Shown here: positions 43,752 through 52,795 of the stretch, piece by piece
How positions within the stretch are numbered: the stretch's first letter is position 1
Layout of the letters: each line of letters begins with the position of its first letter
Made by a program: the position numbers and the translations under genes
The notes under the pieces: generated by a model
The model's input: the letters and a program-made list of their open reading frames with translations, nothing else
What the model was told of the DNA's origin: nothing
The model's database searches: none
NCBI RefSeq assembly: GCF_900167445.1
Contig: NZ_FUZT01000005.1
Coordinates: forward strand, 62,001 to 126,000
Length of the DNA stretch: 64,000 nt
Direction: 5' to 3'
From: Maledivibacter halophilus
Lineage (GTDB): Bacteria; Bacillota; Clostridia; Peptostreptococcales; Caminicellaceae

Positions 43752-44495
43752 TTACTCCCATTTAAAATATTTAATTGAAATCACACTACATACAAGGGTA
43801 ATAACTGCCATTAAGATAAGTGGAAAAATTATATTGTCAACAGGAAGTCCTAATGATGTAGCTTTTAACAGTTTAATACCTTGCGTAAGTGGTAGAAAGT
43901 CAGCAATACTTTGTAACATTTTAGGCATTACTTCATAAGGTAAAGTAGCACCAGAAAAAATCAACATTGGAAAATATAAAATACTTGCGATTATACTTGC
44001 AATTTTAACATTAGGTGCAATACCACCAACCATCATGCCTATACTAAACATAGAAATCATCACTAATAGAAATGTAGCAATAAATAGTAACGCAGAACCA
44101 GTGAGGGCAAAATCAAGAAATATGGTAGCAATTATGGTAATTAAAGTAAGAGAAATCAGTGAGTAAAGTGAATAGATGGTTACTTGCACTCCCAGAATTA
44201 GCATTGGACTTACAGGTGTTACTTTAAATCTCTTTAATATTTTTCTATTTCGATATTCAGATACTACAAGTGGCAATCCCATAACACCACCTGCACAAAT
44301 TGCAATCGTTGATACAGCTCCGAATGATTGTTCTAAAAAAGTATAATCAGCCCCTTCAAAAGCAGGCTTGTTTCCATAAATGATACCAAGAAGTACCAGA
44401 ACCACAACAGGCATACATATAGCAAATATAAACATGTCCATGCCTCTTAAAGATAGTTTTAATTCTGTTTTCAGCATAGTTCTAAATGCTCTCAT
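43752..44495 (-). CDS. ABC-2 type transporter permease
   Basis: The product has 247 residues with six predicted helices. GAVSTIAICAGGVMGLPLVVS and YRNRKILKRFKVTPVSP are typical of DrrB-like ABC-2 permeases, and FPMLIFSGATLPYEVMPKML followed by LPLTQGIKLLK is the C-terminal signature. Start 44495 (MRAFRTML) is set by GAGGAGG upstream and overlaps the ATPase stop by 14 bases. With the ATPase it forms a drug-type or lipid exporter. Confidence 0.9.
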   Translation of the reverse strand: MRAFRTMLKTELKLSLRGMDMFIFAICMPVVVLVLLGIIYGNKPAFEGADYTFLEQSFGAVSTIAICAGGVMGLPLVVSEYRNRKILKRFKVTPVSPMLILGVQVTIYSLYSLISLTLITIIATIFLDFALTGSALLFIATFLLVMISMFSIGMMVGGIAPNVKIASIIASILYFPMLIFSGATLPYEVMPKMLQSIADFLPLTQGIKLLKATSLGLPVDNIIFPLILMAVITLVCSVISIKYFKWE

Positions 44496-45213
44496 CAATC
44501 TTTTCCTCCTCTGCATACCAAAGATATACATCCTCAAAATTTTCATAAGGACTATTTTTAATAGCTTCTTCGACAGTTCCATTAAACACAATGTTGCCCT
44601 TTTTCAGAATCATAATTTTGTCACATAAAGCTTCTACTTCATCCATAAAATGAGACGTTAAAAAGATTGTCAATCCCTTTTGTTTTAAATCTGATAAGCA
44701 TTTCCAAACATCATGTCTTGCCCTTGTGTCAAGTCCTGTTGTTAATTCATCTAGAAATACAACTTTGGGATTAGGAATAAGAGCTAAGACAATGAACAGC
44801 TTTTGTTTTTGTCCTCCAGACAATTCAGAGACAGGGCTATTTACCTTTTCAATTAATCCGAATAGCTTCAAGAGTTCATTATAGTCAGTAACTTCTTTGT
44901 AAAGACACTGTGTTTCTTCACATAACTCTGATACACATATCTTATCTTGATAATTTGCTTCTTGAAATTGAACTCCAACATATTCAAACAATTTCTTTCT
45001 GTCCGTTTGTGGATTCATTCCAAGAATTGAAATTGTGCCATTATCAGGCTTACGAGTACCTAGAATACATTCGATAGTAGTACTTTTTCCAGCACCATTT
45101 GCCCCAAGAAGTCCAAAGACTTCTCCACTTTTTACAGAAATATCTATGTTGTTTACAATTGTAGTATTTCCGTAGGATTTTTTAAGTTTCTCAACTCTGA
45201 TTGTTGTTTCCAA
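44482..45213 (-). CDS. ABC transporter ATP-binding protein
   Basis: The product has 243 residues. Walker A is GLLGANGAGKST, the Q-loop FQEANYQ, the signature LSGGQKQKL, Walker B VVFLDELTTGLD and the H-loop TSHFMDE. In Walker B the usual DEP reads DEL. It is of the DrrA/CcmA exporter type. A TTG start at 45213 with AAAGGAGG eight bases upstream is preferred over longer in-frame versions. It is preceded by a two-HTH MerR regulator in the same operon. Confidence 0.93.
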   Translation of the reverse strand: METTIRVEKLKKSYGNTTIVNNIDISVKSGEVFGLLGANGAGKSTTIECILGTRKPDNGTISILGMNPQTDRKKLFEYVGVQFQEANYQDKICVSELCEETQCLYKEVTDYNELLKLFGLIEKVNSPVSELSGGQKQKLFIVLALIPNPKVVFLDELTTGLDTRARHDVWKCLSDLKQKGLTIFLTSHFMDEVEALCDKIMILKKGNIVFNGTVEEAIKNSPYENFEDVYLWYAEEEKIDESI

Positions 45214-45247
45214 TTTACATACCTCCTTTATTTTCTGACATAATAAT

Positions 45248-45271
45248 AACACCAGAAAAAACTCTGGTGTT
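45248..45271 (-). promoter_or_regulatory. stem-loop between regulator and ABC genes
   Basis: AACACCAGA and TCTGGTGTT form a 9-bp stem that includes the MerR stop codon. The same ACACCAGA sequence recurs upstream of the MerR gene near 46065-46080, so it may be an operator as well as a partial terminator. Confidence 0.5.
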
Positions 45272-46028
45272 AAAGTGGAAGGTTAGTTTGAAACATTTTT
45301 TTCATATTTATAAGGGTTACTTTCATAAATAGAGCATTTTGTTTAGCATCATGTAGAGATAACAGTAATTTGTCATAAGCTGTTATAATATCGTCACTTT
45401 CTTCTGGCATACCGATAATATTTCTTATATCTATTTCTGGATTGTTAGACAAAGCATTTAACATTCTTAATATAGCTGATAAAGAATAATTGGCACATCG
45501 TAATGCACGAATAATTTTCAAACGGCGTAAATCTTCATCCGTATATACACGATAACCGTTGGATTTACGCTTTACTGTTAACAGACCGTTAAGCTCCCAG
45601 TTTCTTAGTGTATCCATTGAAATATTTAAATAGTCAGATACTTCTTTTCTTTTCAAAAGGAATTCATTGGAATTATACTTACCAGATAACAAATTTTTGA
45701 CTATATCAATTGCCTCCTCTGCATTACTTTTTTCTTGTTTTAACTGCTTTAAATACTTATCTGTTAAAGCTATGGCTTTATCAAAATTACCAGTTGCAGA
45801 AATTTTGATTATATTCATAGCCGTTTTTCTAAGTCCATTTTGTAAAATCTCCACTTTTAATGCTGCACGGGCTAATCGAAACTGTTCAACATGAAAATCA
45901 GTAAAAATACGATAGCCGTTTTTTTGTCTTTTAGCTTTCGGTATTAATCCCAATTTCTCGTATAATCTTACCGTATTAGGGTGTATACCAATTATTTTTG
46001 CTATTTGGGTTGTTTGATATGTATTCAT
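45270..46028 (-). CDS. MerR-type regulator with two HTH domains
   Basis: The product has 252 residues. The first HTH (residues about 4-70) reads TTQIAKIIGIHPNTVRLYEK and GYRIFTDFHVEQF. A second at about 118-180 reads EVSDYLNISMDTLRNWELNG and SNGYRVYTDEDLRRLKII. Two MerR winged helices in one chain are unusual. The start at 46028 is set by AGAAGGAGG. It precedes the ABC exporter genes and probably controls them and itself through the ACACCAGA sequences. Confidence 0.88.
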   Translation of the reverse strand: MNTYQTTQIAKIIGIHPNTVRLYEKLGLIPKAKRQKNGYRIFTDFHVEQFRLARAALKVEILQNGLRKTAMNIIKISATGNFDKAIALTDKYLKQLKQEKSNAEEAIDIVKNLLSGKYNSNEFLLKRKEVSDYLNISMDTLRNWELNGLLTVKRKSNGYRVYTDEDLRRLKIIRALRCANYSLSAILRMLNALSNNPEIDIRNIIGMPEESDDIITAYDKLLLSLHDAKQNALFMKVTLINMKKMFQTNLPL

Positions 46029-46117
46029 TAATAAACCTCCTTCTATCATAATTATAGCATCTCAAAAAAGTCTGGTGTTTTAATGGAGGGTTTTAATTAC
46101 ACAGTGGAAATAATAAA

Positions 46118-46315
46118 AACAAATGTATTGACAATGGACCAATGGAAGGGTTTTGGGGAATTCTGAAATCCAAGATGTATCATTAGCGATTATGAAAGTC
46201 TTAAGAGCGCTATAGAAAAATATATTAATTATTATAACAATAGCCATTACCAAAAACGCTTAAAATGTATAACTCTATTAGAGTATCGTTATTATCTATC
46301 TACTTTAGTTACATA
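46118..46315 (+). pseudogene. IS3-family transposase OrfB, 3' remnant
   Basis: Across shifted frames the segment reads CIDNGPMEGFWGILKSKM, LKSAIEKYINYYNNSHYQKR and LKCITLLEYRYYLST. This is the last part of the rve catalytic domain, including the Asn-Glu/Gly-Phe-Trp block. Frameshifts and lack of the first two thirds show it is dead. A 10-bp hairpin GCGCCAATC/GATTGACGC follows at 46321. The rest to 46463 is AT-rich without a gene. Confidence 0.7.
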
Positions 46316-46463
46316 AATTAGCGCCAATCTGTTGATTGACGCTACACGAATTTTTTATTATTTTCACTGTCTACTTGACAGGAGGCTCTTCATATGTAAA
46401 TACCTATAAACTACATTTATTTAATCTCTTATATTTTGATATATAATTTATTTTACTAAAAAA

Positions 46464-47897
46464 TTAGCAGTTTAAGCACACTTTGCTTTCATCTATATCA
46501 TATCTAAAAATATTTTTTTCTCTCTCTATTAACCTTCTAGTTAATAGCTTATACAAATCACAAGCTCCTTCATCCATAGACGTAATACTTCCATATTTTT
46601 TTTCAATAGACCCAAGACAAAGTCCTGAACAATGACCTATTAGTTCACAATTAATACAATTATTACTATTTATAAAACTCCTACTAGCATATTTAATATA
46701 GTTTTCAGAAGAAAGCAACCCTTCAAGATCATTTATATTCCCAAAATAACCTGAAGAACCTTTACAAGCAAATACAACTCCCATTGGTTCTATACTTAAT
46801 TGTCCTCCAGTTGCCGAACAAGTCTTATACCCTCTCTCTATAGATCTATTCATTATTATATTTTGATATGAATTATGCCAATAACCTGTTACTACTATTC
46901 CATTATTTAATCCGTAGTCATATAAATCAATAATTTTATTTACAATATCATCTAAGTTAAATTCCTGATAAAAGCCTGGATCTAAATCCAATAAAACTCC
47001 AATCTCAGATACATTATACTTTTTGGCAAAATGTACTATATCATTATTAAAATAATCAAATGTATCTCTTGATAATACTGAATTAAATGCAATATAGTTA
47101 TTATTTTCTTTCAATATCTCTAAACTTTTAATGGTATTTTCTATACTGTTTGACCCGTTATTTGCATATCTATGACTATTATTAGGAGAATCAAAGCTCA
47201 TTATAACTGGAACATTATATTTTTTAAAATATTTTGATACTTCTTGGGTTATCAAAGCCCCATTTGTAACTATACTATAGTTTATATTTAATCTATCTTC
47301 ATCTTTATAATGGTCAAGAACACTTTTTATAGTATCCCAATTGGTAAGAGGTTCTCCTCCAAAGAACTGTATTGCCAATTCTCTATTATTTGCTTTGATT
47401 ACCTTTTCTATTACTTTTTCTATATAATTTATTGCATTTTCAGGCGTCATTAATTGGTTTTTATCATGTTTCTGATAAATTTCTCTTTCTTTTGATGAAT
47501 ATATAGAGTTTGTAAAACAATACTTACAACTATAATTACATTTATTGCTTACCACCAGTTGAATGGCTTTTATTTGCTCCCCAGTCTTAATCTTATTTAC
47601 TCTTTTACTTTCATGATCCATATAAGATTTTATTTCATTTTGACCATTATAAATTATAAATCCTTTTTCAAAGAATTCATTTATTATATCATTGACTTCT
47701 AAAGTATCTATATAAGAGAACTCATTATAAATATCTGATAATACCCTACTTTTTTTTAAGTACTTTAAAACCTTATATATCTCATTATCAACCTCACATA
47801 GTCCTCCATGAATTGAATGAAATAGTCTAAAGCTATTATCATTCTTTTCTATTGTATTTACATAGTTGGATAATAATAATTCTCTTGAATTTAACAT
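46464..47897 (-). CDS. radical SAM/SPASM peptide maturase 2
   Basis: The product has 477 residues. The N-terminus (about 15-100: FRLFHSIHGGLCEVDNEIYK) resembles a PqqD-like precursor-recognition domain. CNYSCKYCF is the CxxxCxxC that binds the SAM-cleaving [4Fe-4S] cluster, and FFGGEPLTNW is the GGE SAM-binding motif. The SPASM end has CSATGGQLSIEPMGVVFACK, then CINCELIGHCSGLCLGS and a late CDLYKLL. It is a tandem paralogue of the enzyme at 47918, 20 bases upstream. GAGGAGGG precedes the ATG. It probably modifies the heptad-repeat peptide; the two enzymes may act on different residues. Confidence 0.92.
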   Translation of the reverse strand: MLNSRELLLSNYVNTIEKNDNSFRLFHSIHGGLCEVDNEIYKVLKYLKKSRVLSDIYNEFSYIDTLEVNDIINEFFEKGFIIYNGQNEIKSYMDHESKRVNKIKTGEQIKAIQLVVSNKCNYSCKYCFTNSIYSSKEREIYQKHDKNQLMTPENAINYIEKVIEKVIKANNRELAIQFFGGEPLTNWDTIKSVLDHYKDEDRLNINYSIVTNGALITQEVSKYFKKYNVPVIMSFDSPNNSHRYANNGSNSIENTIKSLEILKENNNYIAFNSVLSRDTFDYFNNDIVHFAKKYNVSEIGVLLDLDPGFYQEFNLDDIVNKIIDLYDYGLNNGIVVTGYWHNSYQNIIMNRSIERGYKTCSATGGQLSIEPMGVVFACKGSSGYFGNINDLEGLLSSENYIKYASRSFINSNNCINCELIGHCSGLCLGSIEKKYGSITSMDEGACDLYKLLTRRLIEREKNIFRYDIDESKVCLNC

Positions 47898-47917
47898 ACC
47901 CACCCTCCTCTTAGAAA

Positions 47918-49276
47918 TTATATAACTTCTAATAAATCATCTGGTGTACTAAGTATAAGATTTTTAGTAATATTTTTATATAGTGAACACAGTATATTTT
48001 CTTTATAGAATATACTACCTACTTTCTTTTCAGCTGATCCCATACATACCCCTGAACAGAATTTATCCAATTCACAATCTGCACAGCTATCACTATTTTT
48101 ATATATTCTATTACTGTAGTTCTTATAAATATCACTTTTATAGATATTGTCGTAATCTTCTATATCACCGACCTTCTGGACACAACACTTGCAAATATAT
48201 ACCTCACCATTTGGTTCAATACTTAGCTTGCATCCTGTGGCCGGACAAGTTTTATATCCACTTAATAAATACAGTGGCTCATTTCCAATTATTTGTGAAT
48301 ATATTTTTTCCCAGTATCCTGTAACATTAATTCCCTTTTCTCTTGCATAGCAATACGTGTCAATTAGTAAATCCTGTACTTGTTTTGTATCATAAGAGGT
48401 ATTATAATAATTTGCGTCTAGGTCTAATATCAATCCAATATTTTTTATATTATATTTATCAGCTAAATTAACTAATTCCCTATTGTTATAATCTCTTAAT
48501 GTAGTCTGTGAAATAACAGAATTAAATGCGATATTTATATTCCTATTTGATAGCATCTCTAGCTTAGGAAGTACTACATCCATTACTGACCTACCATCTT
48601 TATGTACTCTCTCTTTATTTGTAGGTGAATCAAAACTAATTATTAAATTACAGCCATACTTTTCAAAATAATCTAACATTTCTATATTAAGCAATGCGCT
48701 ATTAGTAGTTATAGTATAAAATAACTGTATATCATATTTTTTACCATCTTCATATTTATCAAATACTTGTTTTATAGTACTCCAATTTAACAGAGGTTCT
48801 CCACCAAAAAACTCAATAGTTAAATTATTGTTACCATTAGATTTAACATTATTAATAGCTTTTTCAATGGCTTTATCGGCTATATGAAATGGCATATCCT
48901 TCTTAACCAGCTTTTTTCTATCCATACAATTATTTGTATCTTCAAAGCAGTAAGCACAATTAAAATTACAATCATTTGATAATATAAGCTGAATACCTCT
49001 CACAAGATATCCACTATCTAAATTTTGTGTTCTATAAATTTTCTCCGCTTCAAAATAATTGTCTTCATTAAAATCTTCTTCATGTATAAAATAGTTATCT
49101 AGTAACTTTTCAACTATTTTCTCATCTAATTTACTAATTTCAGTATTATCTAGTGAGTTCAGAACATTTAATGTTTCATCTGTAATCAAACATAAATTGC
49201 CAAAATATTTATGGTAAAGATAATTTTTTTTATCACCTTTGATATATATCAGCTTATCAGATTTAATATATCTCAT
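47918..49276 (-). CDS. radical SAM/SPASM peptide maturase 1
   Basis: The product has 452 residues. An N-terminal PqqD-like region (KNYLYHKYFGNLCLITDETL) is followed by CNFNCAYCF for the SAM cluster and EFFGGEPLLNW. The SPASM region reads CPATGCKLSIEPNGEVYICK, with an extra cysteine (KCC), then CADCELDKFCSGVCMGS. These enzymes install radical-based crosslinks, epimerisations or other changes in ribosomal peptides in the cytoplasm. It is the first gene after the precursor, separated by an 8-bp stem-loop. The ribosome site is weak (GGGGG), so expression is probably lower than that of the precursor. Confidence 0.93.
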   Translation of the reverse strand: MRYIKSDKLIYIKGDKKNYLYHKYFGNLCLITDETLNVLNSLDNTEISKLDEKIVEKLLDNYFIHEEDFNEDNYFEAEKIYRTQNLDSGYLVRGIQLILSNDCNFNCAYCFEDTNNCMDRKKLVKKDMPFHIADKAIEKAINNVKSNGNNNLTIEFFGGEPLLNWSTIKQVFDKYEDGKKYDIQLFYTITTNSALLNIEMLDYFEKYGCNLIISFDSPTNKERVHKDGRSVMDVVLPKLEMLSNRNINIAFNSVISQTTLRDYNNRELVNLADKYNIKNIGLILDLDANYYNTSYDTKQVQDLLIDTYCYAREKGINVTGYWEKIYSQIIGNEPLYLLSGYKTCPATGCKLSIEPNGEVYICKCCVQKVGDIEDYDNIYKSDIYKNYSNRIYKNSDSCADCELDKFCSGVCMGSAEKKVGSIFYKENILCSLYKNITKNLILSTPDDLLEVI

Positions 49277-49299
49277 TAGTAAACCCCCATAATCATTAC

Positions 49300-49319
49300 T
49301 AGGGGGATAACTCCCCCTA
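49300..49319 (-). promoter_or_regulatory. stem-loop between precursor and maturase genes
   Basis: TAGGGGG and CCCCCTA pair around AGTTAT on the minus strand, without a T-run. Hairpins at this position in peptide operons often stabilise the precursor message or reduce read-through to the enzymes. Confidence 0.65.
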
Positions 49320-49361
49320 ATAATTAAGTAAGTAGCCTATATTGTCTTCCTTAAGTAAGTT

Positions 49362-49568
49362 TTACACTGAGCCTATTGTTCCTGACACTGAACCAATGGT
49401 TCCTGATACTGAACCGATAGTTCCCGATACTGAACCGATAGTTCCTGATACTGAGCCGATAGTTCCTGATACTGAGCCAGTTCCTGATACTGAGCCTATA
49501 GTTCCTGAAACAGATCCTATTGTTCCTGCAATTGGCTTGTAAACAAGGTCCATAGAACTTCTCTTCAT
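49362..49568 (-). CDS. RiPP precursor with eight GTIGSVS heptad units
   Basis: The product has 68 residues. A 14-residue leader-like start (MKRSSMDLVYKPIA) precedes eight units: GTIGSVS twice, a shortened GTGSVS, GTIGSVS four times and a final GTIGSV. The DNA is a 21-bp tandem repeat. AAGGAGGTGG lies seven bases before the ATG, among the best ribosome sites in the window. The core has no Cys, Lys or aromatic residue, only Gly, Thr, Ile, Ser and Val, so thioether or aromatic crosslinks are unlikely. It is encoded between an ABC exporter and two SPASM radical SAM enzymes, which marks it as their substrate. I recognise no named family. Confidence 0.85.
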   Translation of the reverse strand: MKRSSMDLVYKPIAGTIGSVSGTIGSVSGTGSVSGTIGSVSGTIGSVSGTIGSVSGTIGSVSGTIGSV

Positions 49569-49619
49569 AAATCCACCTCCTTAAATATTTTTTAGAAATA
49601 GCACTTATAGATATTAGTG

Positions 49620-51377
49620 CTAATAACTAACATTTATATTTAGACACTTATCGTGCTTTAATTTGTCATAAAATGTTCTATAGATAGGATTTTTCTCGTA
49701 TAATTCATTATGATTGCCTTGACATACAATATTACCTTCAGCTAAGTAAAGGACATTATTAATTTCTTTAATTAGCTCTGGATTATGAGTTATTAACAAG
49801 ATTGAATTGTTATTTTTAAATCTATTTAATATATTTATAAACCTATGTATGCTCTTCCCATCTAAAAAATTAGTTGGTTCATCAAGTATCATTATCTTAT
49901 TCTCTTTTAAAATTGTTCTAGCTAACATTAGCTTTTGTGCTTGACCACCTGATAGGCTTACTCCATTTTGTAGTATTTTTGTATTGTATCCCTTTTCCAA
50001 TGACATAATGAAATCATGAATGCCTAATTCTTTAGTTATTTTAACTACTTGTCCATAAGTATATTGACTATTTTTCAACGTAATGTTATCATATATACTC
50101 ATATCAAACATAAAAGGCGATTGATTTATCACAGATATATTACTTATATAAGAACTGTAGTCATATTCGCTAATATCTATATTATCTACTGTGATTTTAC
50201 CTTTGGTGCATTTATATAATCTTAATATTAGATTTACTAACGTAGACTTTCCACATCCATTATCTCCGACTAGTGTTAAGATTGACCCCGCATTAACTTT
50301 AAAAGAGATATTTTCAAGTACAGGTTTCTTATCATACATAAAAGTAACATCATGAAATTCTATATCTCCGACAATATTGTCACATCTATGATTTCCAAAC
50401 CTAGCATCTTCTATCTCATGATTTTCTACTAGATTATTTATTCTTTCTATAGAGTTCAGTAATTGCTTAATACTTATATTCTGATTTAATAAATTTGAAT
50501 AAGCTAAGGCAAATCTATCTGAATATGCAGTAAATGCAATATAGTATTCATAAAGTAATCTATCCTTTAAAATCATTACGCAGCCAACTACTAGTACTAT
50601 TATTGACATAATAAAGCTTAGGGTATTTTTTACAAAATAAGCAGTTATCTCTATTTTACTAAACTGTAATTGCTTATTTTTAACATTAATAGCCTTTTCT
50701 TTGTATGTATCTAAAACGATATTTCTTAATCCTAATACTTTTATACTCTTTAATCCATAAAGTATTTGATGTATAAAATTTATATACTTATCTCTAGTAT
50801 TTAATATTTTTTTACCTTGCTCTTTAATCTTAAAACCGTATTTGATGTTAGTAAGTGCTATAAGTGGTGTAAAAAGCAATATTATAATACCAAGTAATAA
50901 ATTCATTTTTAACATAATTATTGTCAAAATAGTTATTTGGATTATATTTAGAGATGTTTCAAAAAAATAGTTGAGAATTGATGATGCAATTGATGGGGCA
51001 TCACTTTCAAGAATTTGTTGTAAATTACCTTTTTCAAAACTTAGAAAATCATTGTATTCCATATGTATTACAGTATGATATAGATATGTCTTTATGTTGT
51101 ATGTGATCTCCAATGCCACTTTTTCTTTTAAATATTTTTCAGTTACCTCACATATTGATAAAATAACATAGATACCTGTGATTCCAATAATGTAATATAT
51201 CAGCAAATCAGAGCTTTTATTAAATAATAGTACTAATAGCTTTCCCCACAATAATGGCTGTAATACATTTAGAATGACCTGTAAAATAAGTAACAATTCA
51301 ATTAAGAATATAAGCAACTTAAATTTTTTAAAAAAAGGAATTAATTTTAGGAGTAATTTATAACTGCCTTTTTCCAT
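49620..51377 (-). CDS. ABC exporter, fused membrane and ATPase domains
   Basis: The product has 585 residues. Six helices (about 15-300) form an ABC type 1 exporter fold. The ATPase has Walker A LVGDNGCGKSTLVNL, signature LSGGQAQKLMLAR and Walker B IMILDEPTNFLD. There is no N-terminal C39 peptidase, so leader removal must be done elsewhere or not at all. It lies 51 bases before the repeat-peptide gene and in the same direction; I infer it exports the modified peptide or confers immunity. Confidence 0.92.
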   Translation of the reverse strand: MEKGSYKLLLKLIPFFKKFKLLIFLIELLLILQVILNVLQPLLWGKLLVLLFNKSSDLLIYYIIGITGIYVILSICEVTEKYLKEKVALEITYNIKTYLYHTVIHMEYNDFLSFEKGNLQQILESDAPSIASSILNYFFETSLNIIQITILTIIMLKMNLLLGIIILLFTPLIALTNIKYGFKIKEQGKKILNTRDKYINFIHQILYGLKSIKVLGLRNIVLDTYKEKAINVKNKQLQFSKIEITAYFVKNTLSFIMSIIVLVVGCVMILKDRLLYEYYIAFTAYSDRFALAYSNLLNQNISIKQLLNSIERINNLVENHEIEDARFGNHRCDNIVGDIEFHDVTFMYDKKPVLENISFKVNAGSILTLVGDNGCGKSTLVNLILRLYKCTKGKITVDNIDISEYDYSSYISNISVINQSPFMFDMSIYDNITLKNSQYTYGQVVKITKELGIHDFIMSLEKGYNTKILQNGVSLSGGQAQKLMLARTILKENKIMILDEPTNFLDGKSIHRFINILNRFKNNNSILLITHNPELIKEINNVLYLAEGNIVCQGNHNELYEKNPIYRTFYDKLKHDKCLNINVSY

Positions 51378-51475
51378 TTTTTATCTCCGTTTCCATTTTT
51401 CTTAATTATATACTATTTCTATTTTTTTGTAAATATTTATTTTTTACCCATATATTCAAATTCCCCACAACTTTC

Positions 51476-51500
51476 TAAGGTACCGGTTATAACCCGACTT
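51476..51500 (+). repeat. GGTACC dispersed repeat, copy 9 (diverged)
   Basis: CTAAGGTACCGGTTATAACCCGACTTA keeps GGTACCGG and ACCCGA. An IS3 fragment begins within a few bases. Confidence 0.6.
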
Positions 51501-51504
51501 ACTT

Positions 51505-51605
51505 AACAAGATTTACTTCTTCTGTCTTTAAAGATGCATGAAATGACTCTATACATGCATTATCATAGGGATTACCTTTACCACTAAAGGAATGAATAAT
51601 ATTAA
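51505..51605 (-). pseudogene. IS3-family transposase fragment
   Basis: The minus strand reads HSFSGKGNPYDNACIESFHA and SLKTEEVNLVK, the central part of the rve domain of IS3 OrfB with the DNA...E region. Only about 34 codons remain, between a GGTACC repeat and the anti-sigma gene. Confidence 0.75.
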
Positions 51606-51614
51606 GTGTACTGT

Positions 51615-52328
51615 TTATAGTACAGTACACTTTTTCCAAATAAGAATTGCATCCTGTGTCGCCTTTGTAAATTCTTCGTTTGACATTTGTGCAAGGTTCT
51701 TGTAATCGCCAATGAGATAATACACTGCTGTTATATCCTCTTTAGATAGAATAGACTCTCCATTTTTATCGGAATCAACCATTATGTTATTTCCTATTGA
51801 AAACTGCTTAACTTCATTCTTATGTGGCTTTGAGAAATATTTAGTCCAGATAGAATCAGTGTAGTAAACAAAGACAACATCTTGCTCTATACCATTTTTT
51901 TCAATTGTCTTAGTATACGTATATATGCAATGATAGTCTTTGCTATTAAATAGGATATTAATCACTCCATCGTCTGCTATATCCACACTTAACAGTTCAT
52001 CTTCATACAAAATTGGAATCTCATAGTGAAATATAAGAGAAAAACCTGCTAAGAATACTACAATTGCACATAACACTGAAACTGCTGATATCATCATTGT
52101 TTTTCGAAATAGTTTCTTTTTGAGTCCTTTTAATCTATCAAATTTTGCTTGCTCCGTTGCTTTCTCAATATTACTTTGAATGAAATCATTATTCATACTG
52201 TCAAGATATTTTTTACAATCATTACATTCTAGTAAATGTTTCTCAACCATACTACGACTTTCGTTACTACAAACATCATCATGATAGAGAGGTAATAAGT
52301 CTTTAACTATTTCACATAAATTTTTCAT
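51615..52328 (-). CDS. anti-sigma factor with zinc-finger domain
   Basis: The product has 237 residues. VEKHLLECNDCKKYL is the HxxxCxxC zinc-binding anti-sigma (zf-HC2/ZAS) motif near residue 35. A helix at about 78-100 anchors it, with an extracytoplasmic C-terminal domain of unknown fold. It overlaps the sigma gene by four bases. It is expected to hold the ECF sigma factor at the membrane until a signal acts on the outer domain. Confidence 0.9.
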   Translation of the reverse strand: MKNLCEIVKDLLPLYHDDVCSNESRSMVEKHLLECNDCKKYLDSMNNDFIQSNIEKATEQAKFDRLKGLKKKLFRKTMMISAVSVLCAIVVFLAGFSLIFHYEIPILYEDELLSVDIADDGVINILFNSKDYHCIYTYTKTIEKNGIEQDVVFVYYTDSIWTKYFSKPHKNEVKQFSIGNNIMVDSDKNGESILSKEDITAVYYLIGDYKNLAQMSNEEFTKATQDAILIWKKCTVL

Positions 52329-52795
52329 TTTAAGCCCTCCTTAATTTTAAGCTTTGCACGATAAAATGTGACTCTTGCCCAGCTTTCTGTTCTATCAAAA
52401 AGCTCAGAGATTTGTAAAAATGATAATTCCCCAAACACTCTTAAAGAGAAGACCTCTTTATATGGTTCATTTAAAAAATGGAGTTTTTTGTGTATCTCCC
52501 ACGCTGTTTCTTTATTCATTAACTTTTGCTCTATACTTTCACTTTCTTTTTCTTCATAAGGTTTATCTATAACACGCTTACTCTTTCGGTATAGTGAAAA
52601 GTAAGTGTTTTTTGCTATTTGGCACAACCAAACTCGCATTTTACAGTTGCCTTCAAATTTATCTATACTTCTCAAAGCTTTAAAAAACGTTTCTTGAGTT
52701 ATTTCATTTGCCAAACTATCATTACGACATAGTGACAAAGCATATTTATAAACATCACCAAAATATTGAGAATATATTTCTTCAAATTCAGTCAC
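52325..52795 (-). CDS. ECF-type RNA polymerase sigma factor
   Basis: The product has 156 residues. Region 2 reads DVYKYALSLCRNDSLANEIT, QETFFKALRSID and KMRVWLCQIAKN; region 4 reads EVFSLRVFGELSFLQISELF and ESWARVTFYRAKLKIKEGL. The GTG start has GAGGTG upstream. It is coupled to its anti-sigma factor. No target promoters can be assigned; the peptide operon next door may be one. Confidence 0.93.
   Translation of the reverse strand: MTEFEEIYSQYFGDVYKYALSLCRNDSLANEITQETFFKALRSIDKFEGNCKMRVWLCQIAKNTYFSLYRKSKRVIDKPYEEKESESIEQKLMNKETAWEIHKKLHFLNEPYKEVFSLRVFGELSFLQISELFDRTESWARVTFYRAKLKIKEGLK

Noticed and set aside
47983-48324. Plus-strand Tyr/His-rich frame of 113 codons
   Set aside because: Antisense to the SPASM region of radical SAM enzyme 1; no start signals.
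49342-49542. Plus-strand frame encoding repeated PDTEPIV units
   Set aside because: It is the antisense of the GTIGSVS gene. It has no ribosome site, opposes the operon, and the minus-strand frame has AAGGAGGTGG at ideal spacing.
49362-49568. 21-bp tandem repeats as a possible CRISPR array
   Set aside because: The repeats are head to tail with no spacers and keep one coding frame.
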